From contig NZ_KK211144.1 of NCBI RefSeq assembly GCF_000620505.1, positions 317,681 to 381,680 on the forward strand: a DNA stretch of 64,000 nucleotides, read 5' to 3'. A model generated the notes under the pieces. That model made no database searches. It was not told the DNA's origin and saw only the letters and a list, made by a program, of their open reading frames with translations. Positions 23,377-32,408 of the stretch are shown here, piece by piece. This stretch comes from Sulfitobacter sp. 20_GPM-1509m. Lineage in GTDB: Bacteria > Pseudomonadota > Alphaproteobacteria > Rhodobacterales > Rhodobacteraceae. Made by a program: the position numbers and the translations under genes. The stretch's first letter is position 1. The number at the start of each line of letters is the position of its first letter.

Positions 23377-23787
23377 TGCGCGGAAGGCCTGTAAGCCGGA
23401 TTTTGTCCAGGGGGTTGCCCCCCTTGGATGGCCATTCATCTTGGCACAGAGTTACCCCTGCGCCTCTAGCTGCCAACCCGGACCTGCTCGGGCCAAAGCA
23501 GCCCTGCGGCTTGCGCCGCACGCGGTCCCTATTTGGCATTGCTCCCGGTGGGGCTTGCCGTGCCGGTCCGGTTGCCCGTCCCGCGGTGGTCTCTTACTCC
23601 ACCGTTTCACCCTTACCCCTATGTGATGTCGGTTGCCCGATCCGCATAAAGGCGGTCTGTTCTCTGTGGCGCTTTCCCTGAGGTTGCCCCCGCCGGGCGT
23701 TACCCGGCACCGTGTCTTTGTGGAGTCCGGACTTTCCTCGGACGCAAGGTTGCCCCTGCCCCCGCGGCCATCCAGCCTTCCGCGCAG
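23377..23787 (-). ncRNA. rnpB: RNase P RNA, bacterial A type
   Basis: The minus strand carries the conserved cores of RNase P RNA. Near the 5' end GAGGAAAGTCCGGACTCCAC is followed by the ACAGA..AA region, centrally GGTAAGGGTGAAACGGTGG and AAGAGACCACCG, and near the 3' end GGCAGCTAGAGG, AGATGAATGGCC and CAAAATCCGGCTTACAGGCC. The ends are set by the P1 pairing of GCGCGGAAGGC with GCCTTCCGCGC, so they are accurate to a few bases. It is the catalytic RNA that trims tRNA 5' leaders. Downstream, 23207-23376 holds no gene. Confidence 0.93.
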
Positions 23788-23852
23788 GTGCGGCTTAGAC
23801 GGATGCGGGTGGGCGCGTCAATGGCCGCTTGGGCGATTGGGGCAGATCGGCC

Positions 23853-23887
23853 CTCCGGGGGGAGTTTATTTGGCAAGATGAAGGGGG
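23853..23887 (+). repeat. Dispersed repeat D, copy 1
   Basis: The stretch from CTCCGGGG through GGAGTTTATTTGGCAAGATG and a G-run recurs, reversed, at 51482-51514 with one difference in the core. On the minus strand this copy supplies the last codons and the TAA stop of the amidase gene. It appears to be a small intergenic repeat with a palindromic CTCC/GGAG start. Confidence 0.6.
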
Positions 23888-24522
23888 GCGTAGTCTTCTG
23901 CCGTGAGCGGGCCGGTCGCCTTGGGCCGGTAGCGCAGGCGGACCGCGTTCAGCAGCGCGTCGTCAGGGACATCGGCGGTGTAGCCTGCGGCGCGGGCGGC
24001 GGCGCGGAAGGTTTCGGGGGTTGGATCGGTCGGACCAGCCCCGGTGCCGCGCGGAGCGGCAAGGCCTGCGGCCTCGAGCCGGGGCCAGTCGAAATGCGGG
24101 CCGGGGTCGAATTTGCGGTCCGGGGCCATGTCGGAATGACCGATGACACCCTGCGCAGGGATCGACCAGCGGTCGAGGATACCCCGCAACAGGAGTTCAA
24201 GGCTTTGCATCTGCGCCTCGGCAAAGGGGCGCTGGCCGTCGTTGTCCAGTTCGATCCCGATCGAGCGCGAATTGACGTCGTCGCGCCCTGCCCAATGGCC
24301 TGCGCCCGCGTGCCAGGCGCGCAGGTGTTCTGGCACCAGCTGCGTCACGGTGCCATCTTCGGCGATCAGGTAATGGGCGGACACCTCGTATTGCGGATCA
24401 CAGAGGCGTTCCAGCGCCGCATCGGCGCTGTGCATCGCGGTAAAGTGGATCACCACCAGCTCGGGCACCAGCCCGTCCCTGCGGGGGCCGCAGTTGGGGG
24501 ACGGGCGGCTGTGGATCTGCAT
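23866..24522 (-). CDS. N-acetylmuramoyl-L-alanine amidase, AmiD type
   Basis: The 218-residue protein is an amidase_2 (T7 lysozyme-like) enzyme. Zinc ligands are His in VVIHFTAMH near residue 25, and His and Asp in GHSDMAPDRKFDPGPHFDW near 129-147; SIGIELDNDGQRPF lies between. It cleaves the bond between muramic acid and the peptide stem. No signal peptide is visible, so it may act on recycled anhydro-muropeptides in the cytoplasm (AmpD-like), although the size and motifs fit AmiD too. The start overlaps the upstream lipoprotein stop (TGATG). Its C-terminus lies in repeat D. Confidence 0.85.
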   Translation of the reverse strand: MQIHSRPSPNCGPRRDGLVPELVVIHFTAMHSADAALERLCDPQYEVSAHYLIAEDGTVTQLVPEHLRAWHAGAGHWAGRDDVNSRSIGIELDNDGQRPFAEAQMQSLELLLRGILDRWSIPAQGVIGHSDMAPDRKFDPGPHFDWPRLEAAGLAAPRGTGAGPTDPTPETFRAAARAAGYTADVPDDALLNAVRLRYRPKATGPLTAEDYAPLHLAK

Positions 24523-25241
24523 CAGTTCTGGGCGGCGCGCCGGAACGGGCTGGGGTCCCAGTTGCAGGCATAGCCGTCGCCATCGGGGTCAAGTCCCATA
24601 CGGTCGCGCGACGGGCCGCCGCTGGCCAGGAAATCAATCTGCGCGTCGTCGTCATTGGGGTATTTCGCACAGTTGCGTGCCATCTTTGACTGACCGCCAA
24701 AGCCGATACGCGTGTACACTTTGGTGCCGCGCGCATGTTTGGTCTGCAGGGCATATTCGACCACGTTCGGACCACCCGACCCGTCGCGTGCGGGCAGTGC
24801 CGTGGGTTGCACGACCTCGTATTGCGCGGCGTTCTGGGCAAGGCGGGCCTTGTCGCTGGCGATGGTCTGGCGCGAGGCCACGGCGTCAAAGTCGTTCTCG
24901 TCCGAGATGCCGGGATTGCTGACCGGCGCGGGCGCGGGATTGGACGGGCTGGCGTTGACCACGGGACGCCCAGAGTTTGCGGCGGCGGCGCGGTCATCCT
25001 CGGCCAGCGAGGCGGCGACCAGATCGGGATCAAAGCCACCGGTTGCAGCGGGCGCAGGCGCAGGTGCCGCAGCGCCGTCAAGCGTCTGGCTGGAGACGGA
25101 GGGGGCGGCAGGCACGGATTGCGCGTAGCTGTCAAACCCGACGCCGCGACCGGGGTCGCCGACACCGGCTGCACTGTCAGGAACGGCCGGCTGGCACGCT
25201 GCCAGGGCACCCATTGCCGCGGCCATCAAATAAAATCTCAT
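24522..25241 (-). CDS. Lipoprotein with Ala/Pro-rich linker and C-terminal excalibur-like segment
   Basis: The 239-residue protein begins MRFYLMAAAMGALAACQP, a lipoprotein signal with lipobox LAAC. A long Ala/Pro/Ser-rich region (about 20-110) precedes a structured end with a Cys pair (RNCAKYPN and YACNWDP) and DPDGDGYACNWDPSPFR. The end resembles the excalibur calcium-binding motif (DxDxDGxxCE) although the final Glu is replaced. It is probably an outer-membrane or periplasmic protein tied to the wall enzyme encoded next. It ends at TGATG with the amidase gene and follows gatA by 49 bases. Confidence 0.6.
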   Translation of the reverse strand: MRFYLMAAAMGALAACQPAVPDSAAGVGDPGRGVGFDSYAQSVPAAPSVSSQTLDGAAAPAPAPAATGGFDPDLVAASLAEDDRAAAANSGRPVVNASPSNPAPAPVSNPGISDENDFDAVASRQTIASDKARLAQNAAQYEVVQPTALPARDGSGGPNVVEYALQTKHARGTKVYTRIGFGGQSKMARNCAKYPNDDDAQIDFLASGGPSRDRMGLDPDGDGYACNWDPSPFRRAAQN

Positions 25242-25290
25242 GCGCTTCTCTGCCCGATTGCGTGGGTCTGCGCCCACTGATTGAGGCCTT

Positions 25291-26778
25291 TTACCACCAT
25301 TTGCCCGGTTTTGCCACAAATCCGGCCGCCTGTTCGAGAACATAGGCGGAAGACAGCAAATCTGCCTCTTCCCAGGGCCGTCCGATCAATTGCAGACCCA
25401 GCGGCAAACCTTGCTTGTCCAGACCCGTGGGCACGGCAATGCCCGGCAGACCGGCCATGTTCACGGTGACGGTAAAGACGTCGTTCAGGTACATTTTCAC
25501 CGGGTCGGCATCGGTCATCTCGCCCAGTCCAAAGGCCGCCGAAGGCGTGGCCGGTGTCAGGATCGCATCGACGCCTTGGGCGAACACGTCCTCAAAGTCC
25601 TTCTTGATCAGCGTGCGCACCCGACGGGCGCGGTTGTAATAGGCGTCGTAGAAGCCTGCCGAGAGCACATAGGTGCCGACCATCACGCGGCGCTGCACCT
25701 CGGCGCCAAAGCCTTCGGCGCGGGTTTTCTCGTAGAGCTCGGTGATGCCGTCGCCCTGCTCCAGCTTGGCGCGGTGGCCAAAGCGCACGCCGTCATAGCG
25801 CGCCAGGTTCGACGAGGCCTCGGCGGGGGCGATCACGTAATAGGCGGGCAACGCATATTTGGTGTGCGGCAGCGAGATTTCGACGATCTCAGCGCCCGCA
25901 TCGCGCAGCATGGCCGCGCCGTCGTCCCACAGCTTTTCTATATCCTCGGGCATGCCGTCCATGCGGTATTCGCGCGGGATGCCGATTTTCTTGCCGCGGA
26001 TGTCGCCGGTCAGGGCCGCCTCGAAGTCCGGCACGGGCAGGTTGGCGCTGGTGCTGTCCTTGGGGTCGTGGCCGCACATCGCGCCCAGCATGATCGCACT
26101 GTCGCGCACGGTCTTTGTCATCGGGCCCGCCTGATCCAGCGAAGAGGCAAAGGCCACCACGCCCCAGCGCGAGCAACGCCCGTAGGTCGGCTTGATCCCC
26201 ACGATACCGGTAAAGGCCGCAGGCTGGCGGATCGAACCACCGGTGTCGGTGCCGGTTGCGGCAAGGCACAGGTCCGCGGCCACGGCAGCCGCCGAGCCGC
26301 CGGAGGAACCGCCCGGTGTCAGCTGCGCGTCGTCATTGCCACGCCGCCACGGGTTCACCGCATTGCCATAGGCGGATGTTTCATTGGACGAGCCCATGGC
26401 GAATTCGTCCATGTTCAGCTTGCCCAGCATCACCGCACCGGCGGATTTCAATTGCGCGGTGATGGTGGATTCGTACTGCGGCAGGAACCCTTCCAGAATG
26501 CGGCTGGCAGCCTGCGAGGGCACGCCTTCGGTGCAGAACAGATCCTTGATGCCGATGGGCAGCCCGCACATGTCGGGCGCGTCGCCTGCGGCGATGCGCT
26601 TGTCCGCCTCGGCGGCACGCTCCAGCGCGATCTCGGGCGTGTGGTGGACAAAGGCGTTCAGCGCCCCTGCCCCGTCGATGGCCTTCAGGCAGGCTTCGGT
26701 CAGTTCCTTGGACGTGGTGTCGCCGCGGCGCAGGGCATCGCGGGCATCGGCCAGTGTCAATGTGTTGAGATCGGTCAT
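25291..26778 (-). CDS. gatA: Aspartyl/glutamyl-tRNA amidotransferase subunit A
   Basis: The 495-residue protein has the amidase-signature Ser-Ser-Lys machinery: [20 protein letters not shown] near 75-95 (catalytic Lys in IKD), [15 protein letters not shown] near 155-169, and [15 protein letters not shown] near 176-190 with the acyl-acceptor Ser. It releases ammonia from glutamine for amidating Glu-tRNA(Gln). The gatA start overlaps the gatC stop by one base (TAATG). No gatB is in the window, so it lies elsewhere, as is common in this order. Confidence 0.95.
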   Translation of the reverse strand: MTDLNTLTLADARDALRRGDTTSKELTEACLKAIDGAGALNAFVHHTPEIALERAAEADKRIAAGDAPDMCGLPIGIKDLFCTEGVPSQAASRILEGFLPQYESTITAQLKSAGAVMLGKLNMDEFAMGSSNETSAYGNAVNPWRRGNDDAQLTPGGSSGGSAAAVAADLCLAATGTDTGGSIRQPAAFTGIVGIKPTYGRCSRWGVVAFASSLDQAGPMTKTVRDSAIMLGAMCGHDPKDSTSANLPVPDFEAALTGDIRGKKIGIPREYRMDGMPEDIEKLWDDGAAMLRDAGAEIVEISLPHTKYALPAYYVIAPAEASSNLARYDGVRFGHRAKLEQGDGITELYEKTRAEGFGAEVQRRVMVGTYVLSAGFYDAYYNRARRVRTLIKKDFEDVFAQGVDAILTPATPSAAFGLGEMTDADPVKMYLNDVFTVTVNMAGLPGIAVPTGLDKQGLPLGLQLIGRPWEEADLLSSAYVLEQAAGFVAKPGKWW

Positions 26779-27065
26779 TATTCCACCACCTTCGGCACGG
26801 CAAAAAATCCTTCGCGGGCGTCGGGGGCATTGGCCAGAACCTTGCCCTGCACGTCGCCATCGGTCACCACATCCGCGCGGCGCGTCAGGCGCTGCGGGGT
26901 CACCGAGGTCATCGGCTCGACGCCGTCCACATCCACTTCGTTCAACTGTTCGATGAAGCCGAGAATGGTGTTGAATTCTGCCGCCAGCGCGGGCAACGCG
27001 TCTTCTTCCACCTTGATCCGGGCCAGCTTGGCCACGCGGGCAGCCGTGCTTGTATCAATCGACAT
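26778..27065 (-). CDS. gatC: Aspartyl/glutamyl-tRNA amidotransferase subunit C
   Basis: The 95-residue protein shows the GatC pattern: [41 protein letters not shown] and the C-terminal [20 protein letters not shown]. It stabilises GatA in the GatCAB complex. It is the first gene of the minus-strand unit gatC-gatA-lipoprotein-amidase, divergent from the UPF0173 gene across a 207-base gap that must hold both promoters. Confidence 0.93.
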   Translation of the reverse strand: MSIDTSTAARVAKLARIKVEEDALPALAAEFNTILGFIEQLNEVDVDGVEPMTSVTPQRLTRRADVVTDGDVQGKVLANAPDAREGFFAVPKVVE

Positions 27066-27272
27066 CGGAACTCTCCTTCATCTGCTTGGCAAGGGCTTTA
27101 CCGCCCCGCCCGCCACGCTGCAAGGGCCACGCCGCCACGGGGCCAGCCCAATGCGCACCATCGCTGTAAAAACACGCGGCGTTACCCATCTGCGGCGTAA
27201 AAAATCCCTGGCCAAGGCTCCCCAAAGTGTCAACATGCGCTACCATCGGCGGGGAACAGAAGGAGACATCAC

Positions 27273-27965
27273 ATGAACATCATCTGGCTGGGTCACGGAT
27301 CATTCCGCATCGAAATCGAGGATCAGGTTCTGCTGATCGACCCATGGCTGACCGGCAACCCGATGCTGGACACCGACAAGGCCCGCGCCGCCTGCGAAGG
27401 GGCCACGCAGATTCTGGTGACCCACGGGCATTCCGATCACACGCAGGACGTGGCAGCGTACAGCAAGGACAGTGGCGTGCCGATCTCGGGCATGGTCGAA
27501 TTGATCGACTATCTGGTGACCAAAGGGGCCGTTGAAGGCAGTGCATTCAACCGTGGCGGCACGATCCAGTTGGGCAAAGTGTCGGTCACGCTGGTGCCTG
27601 CGTCACATTCCTCGTCGATCGATAATGGCGATGTGCCCCTGTATATGGGGCAGGAATGCGGGTTCATGATCCGGGGCGAAGGCAAATGCGTCTATGTTTC
27701 GGGCGACACCGATATCATGGCCGACATGGAGTGGATGGGCGATTATTACAAACCCGACGTGGGCATTCTGTCGGCGGGCGGGCATTTCACCATGGACATG
27801 AAGGCGGCGGCCTATGCGGCCAAGCGCTATTTCAACTTCTCGACCGTGATTCCCGCGCATTACCGCACCTTCCCGCTGCTGGCGCAGGACGCCAAGCCGC
27901 TGGTGGACGGGTTGCCAAACGTCAATGTGATCGAACCTCAGGTGCTGGAGCCGATCACGATCTAG
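27273..27965 (+). CDS. UPF0173 metal-dependent hydrolase (metallo-beta-lactamase fold)
   Basis: The 230-residue protein starts MNIIWLGHGSFRIE and has the metal-binding motif THGHSDHTQD (about 50-59), a His in VPASHSSS near 110, VYVSGDTDIMADM near 150 and a late PAHYRTFPLL. These match the UPF0173/UlaG-like branch of the fold, whose substrates are unknown. The start follows AAGGAGACATCAC. It is divergent from gatC and convergent with tadA, with repeat A3 in the gap. Confidence 0.88.
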   Translation: MNIIWLGHGSFRIEIEDQVLLIDPWLTGNPMLDTDKARAACEGATQILVTHGHSDHTQDVAAYSKDSGVPISGMVELIDYLVTKGAVEGSAFNRGGTIQLGKVSVTLVPASHSSSIDNGDVPLYMGQECGFMIRGEGKCVYVSGDTDIMADMEWMGDYYKPDVGILSAGGHFTMDMKAAAYAAKRYFNFSTVIPAHYRTFPLLAQDAKPLVDGLPNVNVIEPQVLEPITI

Positions 27966-28045
27966 GCGACTATTTGCTGCATGTCCAAGCGGGCTGTCCC
28001 CGTCCGTATCGTTGCTCCACACAGGGCAGCGCACGCGAGCCTCAA

Positions 28046-28212
28046 CCACCAAAGCCCGGATTCAAGGCACGCAGTGCCGCCGGGCAGCGCCCGACCGCCC
28101 CAAGGGCGGGCGCTTCTTCACCGGATTGCGATTCTGCATTCACACGCCAAAGCATAGACATTAAGTGGCACCCACTTTCGTCATGATGCCCACCCGCGGT
28201 CGGGCGCTGCCC
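28046..28212 (-). repeat. Dispersed repeat A, copy 3
   Basis: Read on the minus strand, this element has the same plan as A2 at 3700-3884. There is an exact 28-base start (28212-28185), a variable middle in which only CTTTGGCGTG and a few other bases agree, and then a right part (28122-28046) with three differences. It lies in the convergent gap 27966-28273, which contains no gene. The short GGCTTTGCCAAAGCC hairpin near 28234 may serve as a terminator for either neighbour. Confidence 0.75.
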
Positions 28213-28273
28213 TGTGTTTCGAAAACACCTCTGGCTTTGCCAAAGCCAGCTAACGTCGGCAGACATTCAAAAC

Positions 28274-28723
28274 CTAACGCCGCGCGGCAAAAAACGCCTT
28301 GAGCATCGCCTCGGCTTCGGCTGCGGCGATGCCGTCGTAAACCTCGGGGGCGTGGTGGCTTTGCGGATGGCTGAACACCCGCGCCCCCTGGGCCACACCG
28401 CCCGACTTGGGGTCTGATGCGCCGTAATACAGCCGCCCGATGCGCGCGGCGGCGATGGCGGCGGCGCACATCGCGCAGGGTTCCAGCGTGACATAGAGGT
28501 CATGGCCCACCAGCCGTTCCGAACCGGCCGCGGCGCAGGCTTCGCGGATGGCCAGAATTTCGGCGTGGCCCGTGGGGTCGCAGATTTCGCGGGTTCGGTT
28601 GCCTGCCACGGCCACCACCTGCCCCGCCGGGTCCACGATCACAGCGCCCACAGGCACCTCGCCCCGCGCGGCGGCGGCGGTGGCGGCGTCCAGCGCGCGG
28701 TCCATGTAGCTGCGAAAACTCAT
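28274..28723 (-). CDS. tadA: tRNA-specific adenosine deaminase
   Basis: The 149-residue protein carries the cytidine/deoxycytidylate deaminase zinc site: [10 protein letters not shown] (about 50-59) with His and the catalytic Glu, and [11 protein letters not shown] (about 81-91) with two Cys. It converts adenosine 34 of tRNA-Arg to inosine. The C-terminal [20 protein letters not shown] fits the family. The ATG at 28723 gives the usual [11 protein letters not shown] start. It is divergent from the rluB-type gene, with 63 bases between the starts. Confidence 0.92.
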   Translation of the reverse strand: MSFRSYMDRALDAATAAAARGEVPVGAVIVDPAGQVVAVAGNRTREICDPTGHAEILAIREACAAAGSERLVGHDLYVTLEPCAMCAAAIAAARIGRLYYGASDPKSGGVAQGARVFSHPQSHHAPEVYDGIAAAEAEAMLKAFFAARR

Positions 28724-28786
28724 GTCGTCACATGGCCCGATAAGGGACGCTTTCGCAAGGCCGCGAATTGCTCTATGCCGCGTGAC

Positions 28787-29911
28787 ATGAGCACAGACAC
28801 ACCCCAGGGCGATCGCATCGCCAAAGTCCTCAGCCGCGCAGGCGTCGCCAGCCGCCGCGAGGCAGAACGCATGATCGAATCCGGACGGGTCACCGTCAAC
28901 GGCGTCAAGATCGACAGCCCCGCGCTGAACGTCACCCCCGGCGACATGATCGTGGTGGACGGCAAGCCGGTGGCCGAGCCGGAACACGAACGGCTGTGGC
29001 TGTATCACAAGCCCGTGGGGCTGGTGGCGACGGATGCCGACGAAAAGGGTCGCAAGACCATTTTCGAGGACCTGCCAGAGGATATGCCCCGCGTGATGAG
29101 TGTCGGGCGGCTGGACATCAACTCGGAAGGGTTGCTGTTGCTGACCAATGACGGCGGGATCAAGCGCAAGCTGGAATTGCCGTCGACCGGCTGGCTGCGG
29201 CGCTACCGCGTGCGGGTCAACGGTCGGCCCACCGAAGACACCTTTACCCCGCTGCGCGAGGGCATCACCGCCGATGGCGAGCGATTCCAGCCGATGCAGG
29301 TGACGCTGGACCGCCAGCAGGGCGCAAACGCCTGGCTGACCGTGGGCCTGCGCGAGGGCAAGAACCGCGAGATCAGGCGTGCGATGGAAGAAGTCGGGTT
29401 GAGCGTGAACCGTCTGATCCGGGTCAGCTATGGCCCCTTCCAGTTGGGCGATCTGAAACCGGGTGCGGTGGAAGAAGTGCGTCGCAAGATCCTGCGCGAC
29501 CAGTTGGGGCTTGAGGCGCTGGAGGTGGCACCCACCGGCACCGCCGTGAAAAAACCCACCGTCAAACGCCCCAGCGGGCCGAAAACATCCGGCCAGCGCC
29601 CCGGTGCACCGGCAGGTGCGCGGTCGGGTGGTGGCAAATTCGCGGGCGGCAAGCCTGCGGGCAGAACCTTTAGCGCGGGGGGCAAGCCCGGTGCAGGCAA
29701 AGCCGGTGCCGACAGGTCGGAGCGGTCCGAGACCGGGCGCACGGGCGGGGCCAAACCTGCGGGCAGTGGCCGGAGCTTTGGCGCTGGCAAGCCTGCGGGC
29801 AGCGGCAAGCCTGCGGCTGGCAAGCCGGGTGGTACGCGCCCCGCACGCGGTGGCCCCGCCGGTGCGCGCCCCGCACGTGATCCGAAATCAGGCAAGCCGC
29901 CACGGCGCTAG
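28787..29911 (+). CDS. rluB: rRNA pseudouridine synthase, RluB type, with a long Gly/Lys/Ala-rich tail
   Basis: The 374-residue protein has an S4 domain ([20 protein letters not shown], about 10-29) and a pseudouridine synthase domain with [18 protein letters not shown] (about 105-122, catalytic Asp in RLD) and [19 protein letters not shown] near 187-205. It modifies 23S rRNA, probably at position 2605. The last 110 or so residues are a low-complexity basic tail of repeated GGKPAG and [16 protein letters not shown] units, likely a disordered RNA-binding arm. The ATG at 28787 was chosen; an ATG at 28775 would add four residues. Confidence 0.85.
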   Translation: MSTDTPQGDRIAKVLSRAGVASRREAERMIESGRVTVNGVKIDSPALNVTPGDMIVVDGKPVAEPEHERLWLYHKPVGLVATDADEKGRKTIFEDLPEDMPRVMSVGRLDINSEGLLLLTNDGGIKRKLELPSTGWLRRYRVRVNGRPTEDTFTPLREGITADGERFQPMQVTLDRQQGANAWLTVGLREGKNREIRRAMEEVGLSVNRLIRVSYGPFQLGDLKPGAVEEVRRKILRDQLGLEALEVAPTGTAVKKPTVKRPSGPKTSGQRPGAPAGARSGGGKFAGGKPAGRTFSAGGKPGAGKAGADRSERSETGRTGGAKPAGSGRSFGAGKPAGSGKPAAGKPGGTRPARGGPAGARPARDPKSGKPPRR

Positions 29912-30082
29912 GCAGTCCGCTGCTGCTGAGGTGGTTGCGCGAAGTTTCCCCCTTGCACCGGGGTCCGATTGTCACAATCCTGCTGTAGCCCAAGGGCCAG
30001 ACGACGAGACCACCACGCTGCCCACTGGAAATATCTGCTGGTGCGCGTATGTATAAAGCACTGTTGAACAAAGGCCCTGCGG

Positions 30083-30280
30083 ATGTCTCGACTGATCCTG
30101 TTTGTGATATTGATCCTTGCCGTGGTGGTGGCGGCCAGTGCCGTGGCATCGGTGTTTCGCCAGTCGCCCAAACCGGCAACGCCCACCGGCGCGCCTTCGG
30201 GTGCGATCCCCAAGGTGGCCTTTGGGCTGCTGATGGTGGTGATGCTGGGTGTCGGCTCCGGCTGGTTGGGGGCTGACTGA
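30083..30280 (+). CDS. Small two-helix membrane protein, first gene of the TelA cluster
   Basis: The 65-residue protein has two hydrophobic segments: ILFVILILAVVVAASAVASV (about 5-24) and FGLLMVVMLGVGSGWLG (about 47-63), joined by a Pro-rich loop (RQSPKPATPTGAPSGA). No family is recognised. Its stop overlaps the XpaC-like start (TGATG), so it is translationally coupled to that gene and probably works with it at the inner membrane. The preceding gap 29912-30082 should hold the operon promoter, which was not recognised. Confidence 0.65.
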   Translation: MSRLILFVILILAVVVAASAVASVFRQSPKPATPTGAPSGAIPKVAFGLLMVVMLGVGSGWLGAD

Positions 30281-31185
30281 TGGCGCAGCGGTATGGCGGC
30301 AAGTTCAGCACGCAGGGTGACACGTCCAAGGACACCGGCAAGAGCCGCGGTTTCGTGCAGGCACCGGCACAGGTGGATGCTGCGGGGTTGCGGTCGAACC
30401 TGATGTTCCTGCCGCCGCTGGCGCTGGCGCTGACGTCTTTCGGGGGTGGTCCTGTCTATCTGGCGACGGGTCTGGTCGGGGCTGCTGTCTGGGCACTGGC
30501 CGCGGTACTGACCCGCGAGGGCCTGCGGGCCGAGGCGGCCTATCATGATCGCAAGGTTGCACGCCGCCCTGCCCTGCCGCGCAAGATGCTGGCCAGTGTG
30601 GCCGTCGCCGCCGGTGCGGTTCTGGCGGGGATCACCCACCAGTCCGACGTGATTTCATCTGTCATATACGGGGTGATCGCAGGCGGCCTGCATGTGGCCG
30701 CATTCGGCATCGACCCGCTGCGGTCCAAGGGCATGGAAGGTGTCGACACCTTTCAACAGGACCGCGTGGCCCGCGTTGTCGATGAGGCCGAGAATTACCT
30801 GCGCGAGATGTCCGACGCCCTGCTGCGCGCGAATGATCGCAAGATGGAAACCCGTCTGGCCCAGTTTCAGGCCAAGGCCCGCACGCTGATCCGAACGGTC
30901 GAGGAAGACCCGCGCGACCTGACCGCCGCGCGCCGCTATCTGGGGGTTTACCTGATGGGCGCACGCGACGCGACGGTCAAGTTCGCCGACATCTATGCCC
31001 GCACCCGCGACGCACAGGCGCGTGCCGATTACGCCGCCCTGCTGGACGATCTGGAACAGAACTTTGATGCGCGGACCCAGTCGCTGCTGTTGGATGATCG
31101 CAGCGACCTGAACATTGAAATCGACGTATTGCGCGAACGCTTGCAGCGCGAAGGCGTGCATATCGCCTCACAGAAAAACGAGTAA
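30280..31185 (+). CDS. XpaC-like membrane protein (5-bromo-4-chloroindolyl phosphate hydrolysis family)
   Basis: The 301-residue protein has a short polar N-terminus and four hydrophobic segments between about 40 and 150 (FLPPLALALTSFGGGPVYL, LVGAAVWALAAVLT, ASVAVAAGAVLAGI, VISSVIYGVIAGGLHVAAFG). A long charged helical domain with heptad-like spacing follows to the end. Together with the TelA-like gene 15 bases downstream this reproduces the xpaC-yaaN pair of Bacillus subtilis. The family name comes from a dye-hydrolysis phenotype and no phosphatase motif is visible. A scaffold role at the membrane is inferred. Confidence 0.7.
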   Translation: MAQRYGGKFSTQGDTSKDTGKSRGFVQAPAQVDAAGLRSNLMFLPPLALALTSFGGGPVYLATGLVGAAVWALAAVLTREGLRAEAAYHDRKVARRPALPRKMLASVAVAAGAVLAGITHQSDVISSVIYGVIAGGLHVAAFGIDPLRSKGMEGVDTFQQDRVARVVDEAENYLREMSDALLRANDRKMETRLAQFQAKARTLIRTVEEDPRDLTAARRYLGVYLMGARDATVKFADIYARTRDAQARADYAALLDDLEQNFDARTQSLLLDDRSDLNIEIDVLRERLQREGVHIASQKNE

Positions 31186-31200
31186 GGTAAGGAACAATTC

Positions 31201-32397
31201 ATGTCTGAGAATGTGCGCCAACAGGCGGAAAAATCACTGGCCGATGTTGAACAGATCAACGCGGTGATCCTGCCCGAACCCAAAGAGGCGACCGCGGTTG
31301 TGTCGCTGAAAGACGCCGACGCCCCCGTCAGCGCCGAGATCCGCAAGCGCATGGACGAGATTGACATGGCCGACACCCAGTCGATTGTGTCCTTCGGATC
31401 GGCGGCACAGGCCGAGTTGCAGACCATCTCGCAGGCGATGCTGACCGATGTGCGCAACAAGGATGTGGGCCCTGCGGGCGACAGCCTGCGCAACATCGTC
31501 TCGACGATCCGTGGTTTCAGCGTGTCGGAACTGGATGTGCGCCGGGAACGGTCGTGGTGGGAAAAGCTGCTGGGTCGCGCCGCGCCCTTTGCCAAGTTCA
31601 CCGCCCAGTTCGAGACCGTGCAGGCGCAGATCGACAAGATCACCGACAACCTGCTGACGCATGAGCATACGCTGCTGAAGGACATCAAATCGCTGGACGT
31701 CCTCTATGAGAAGACCCTGAATTTCTACGATGAACTGGCGCTGTACATCGCGGCGGGCGAGGCCAAGATCGAAGAGATGGACGCGGATGTGATCCCCGCG
31801 AAAGAGGCCGAAGTGAACGCCGCCCCCGAGGACGAACAGGTGATGAAGGCGCAGGAACTGCGTGACCTGCGCGCCGCGCGTGACGATCTGGAACGGCGGG
31901 TGCACGACCTGAAGCTGACGCGTCAGGTGACCATGCAATCGCTGCCCTCGATCCGTCTGGTGCAGGAAAACGACAAGTCGCTGGTGACCAAGATCAACTC
32001 GACCCTCGTGAACACCGTGCCGCTGTGGGAAACCCAGCTGGCGCAGGCCGTGACCATGCAGCGCAGCGCCGAAGCGGCGGCTGCCGTGCGGGATGCCAAC
32101 GACCTGACCAACGAACTGCTGACCGCCAACGCGAAGAACCTGCGCGAAAGCAACACGATGATCCGCACCGAGATGGAACGCGGCGTGTTCGACATCGAAG
32201 CGGTGAAACAGGCCAATGCGGACCTGATCGGCACCATCGAGGAAAGCCTGAAAATCGCCGACGAAGGCAAGGCCAAGCGCGCTGCCGCCGAGGCGGACCT
32301 CAAGAAGATGGAAGCGGACCTGCGCGACACGCTGGCTTCGGCCAAGGCGCGCAAGGATGGCACCGGCGATGTCGCCGGCACATCCGTTCCCAGCTAA
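31201..32397 (+). CDS. telA: Toxic anion resistance (TelA/KlaA/YaaN) family protein
   Basis: The 398-residue protein is soluble and almost wholly alpha-helical, with strong coiled-coil pattern. Diagnostic TelA stretches are FGSAAQAELQTISQAML (about 64-80), SWWEKLLGRAAPFAKF near 118, the HTLLKDIKSLDVLYEKTL block near 154 and TVPLWETQLAQAVTMQ near 270. TelA relatives are linked to tellurite, colicin and nisin resistance, but when chromosomal they more often accompany XpaC and act in envelope stress. It follows XpaC by 15 bases and precedes the DUF2927 lipoprotein by 11. Tellurite resistance is not implied by sequence alone. Confidence 0.85.
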   Translation: MSENVRQQAEKSLADVEQINAVILPEPKEATAVVSLKDADAPVSAEIRKRMDEIDMADTQSIVSFGSAAQAELQTISQAMLTDVRNKDVGPAGDSLRNIVSTIRGFSVSELDVRRERSWWEKLLGRAAPFAKFTAQFETVQAQIDKITDNLLTHEHTLLKDIKSLDVLYEKTLNFYDELALYIAAGEAKIEEMDADVIPAKEAEVNAAPEDEQVMKAQELRDLRAARDDLERRVHDLKLTRQVTMQSLPSIRLVQENDKSLVTKINSTLVNTVPLWETQLAQAVTMQRSAEAAAAVRDANDLTNELLTANAKNLRESNTMIRTEMERGVFDIEAVKQANADLIGTIEESLKIADEGKAKRAAAEADLKKMEADLRDTLASAKARKDGTGDVAGTSVPS

Positions 32398-32408
32398 GGC
32401 ACGGGCAA

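Noticed and set aside
25390-27276. A 628-codon plus-strand open frame opposite gatA and gatC
   Set aside because: gatA and gatC are certain on the minus strand. The frame has no recognisable domain and shows the usual antisense composition.
31201-32397. TelA as a tellurite-resistance determinant
   Set aside because: No terB/C/D/Z genes or other tellurite functions are nearby. The XpaC/SPFH context fits an envelope role better.
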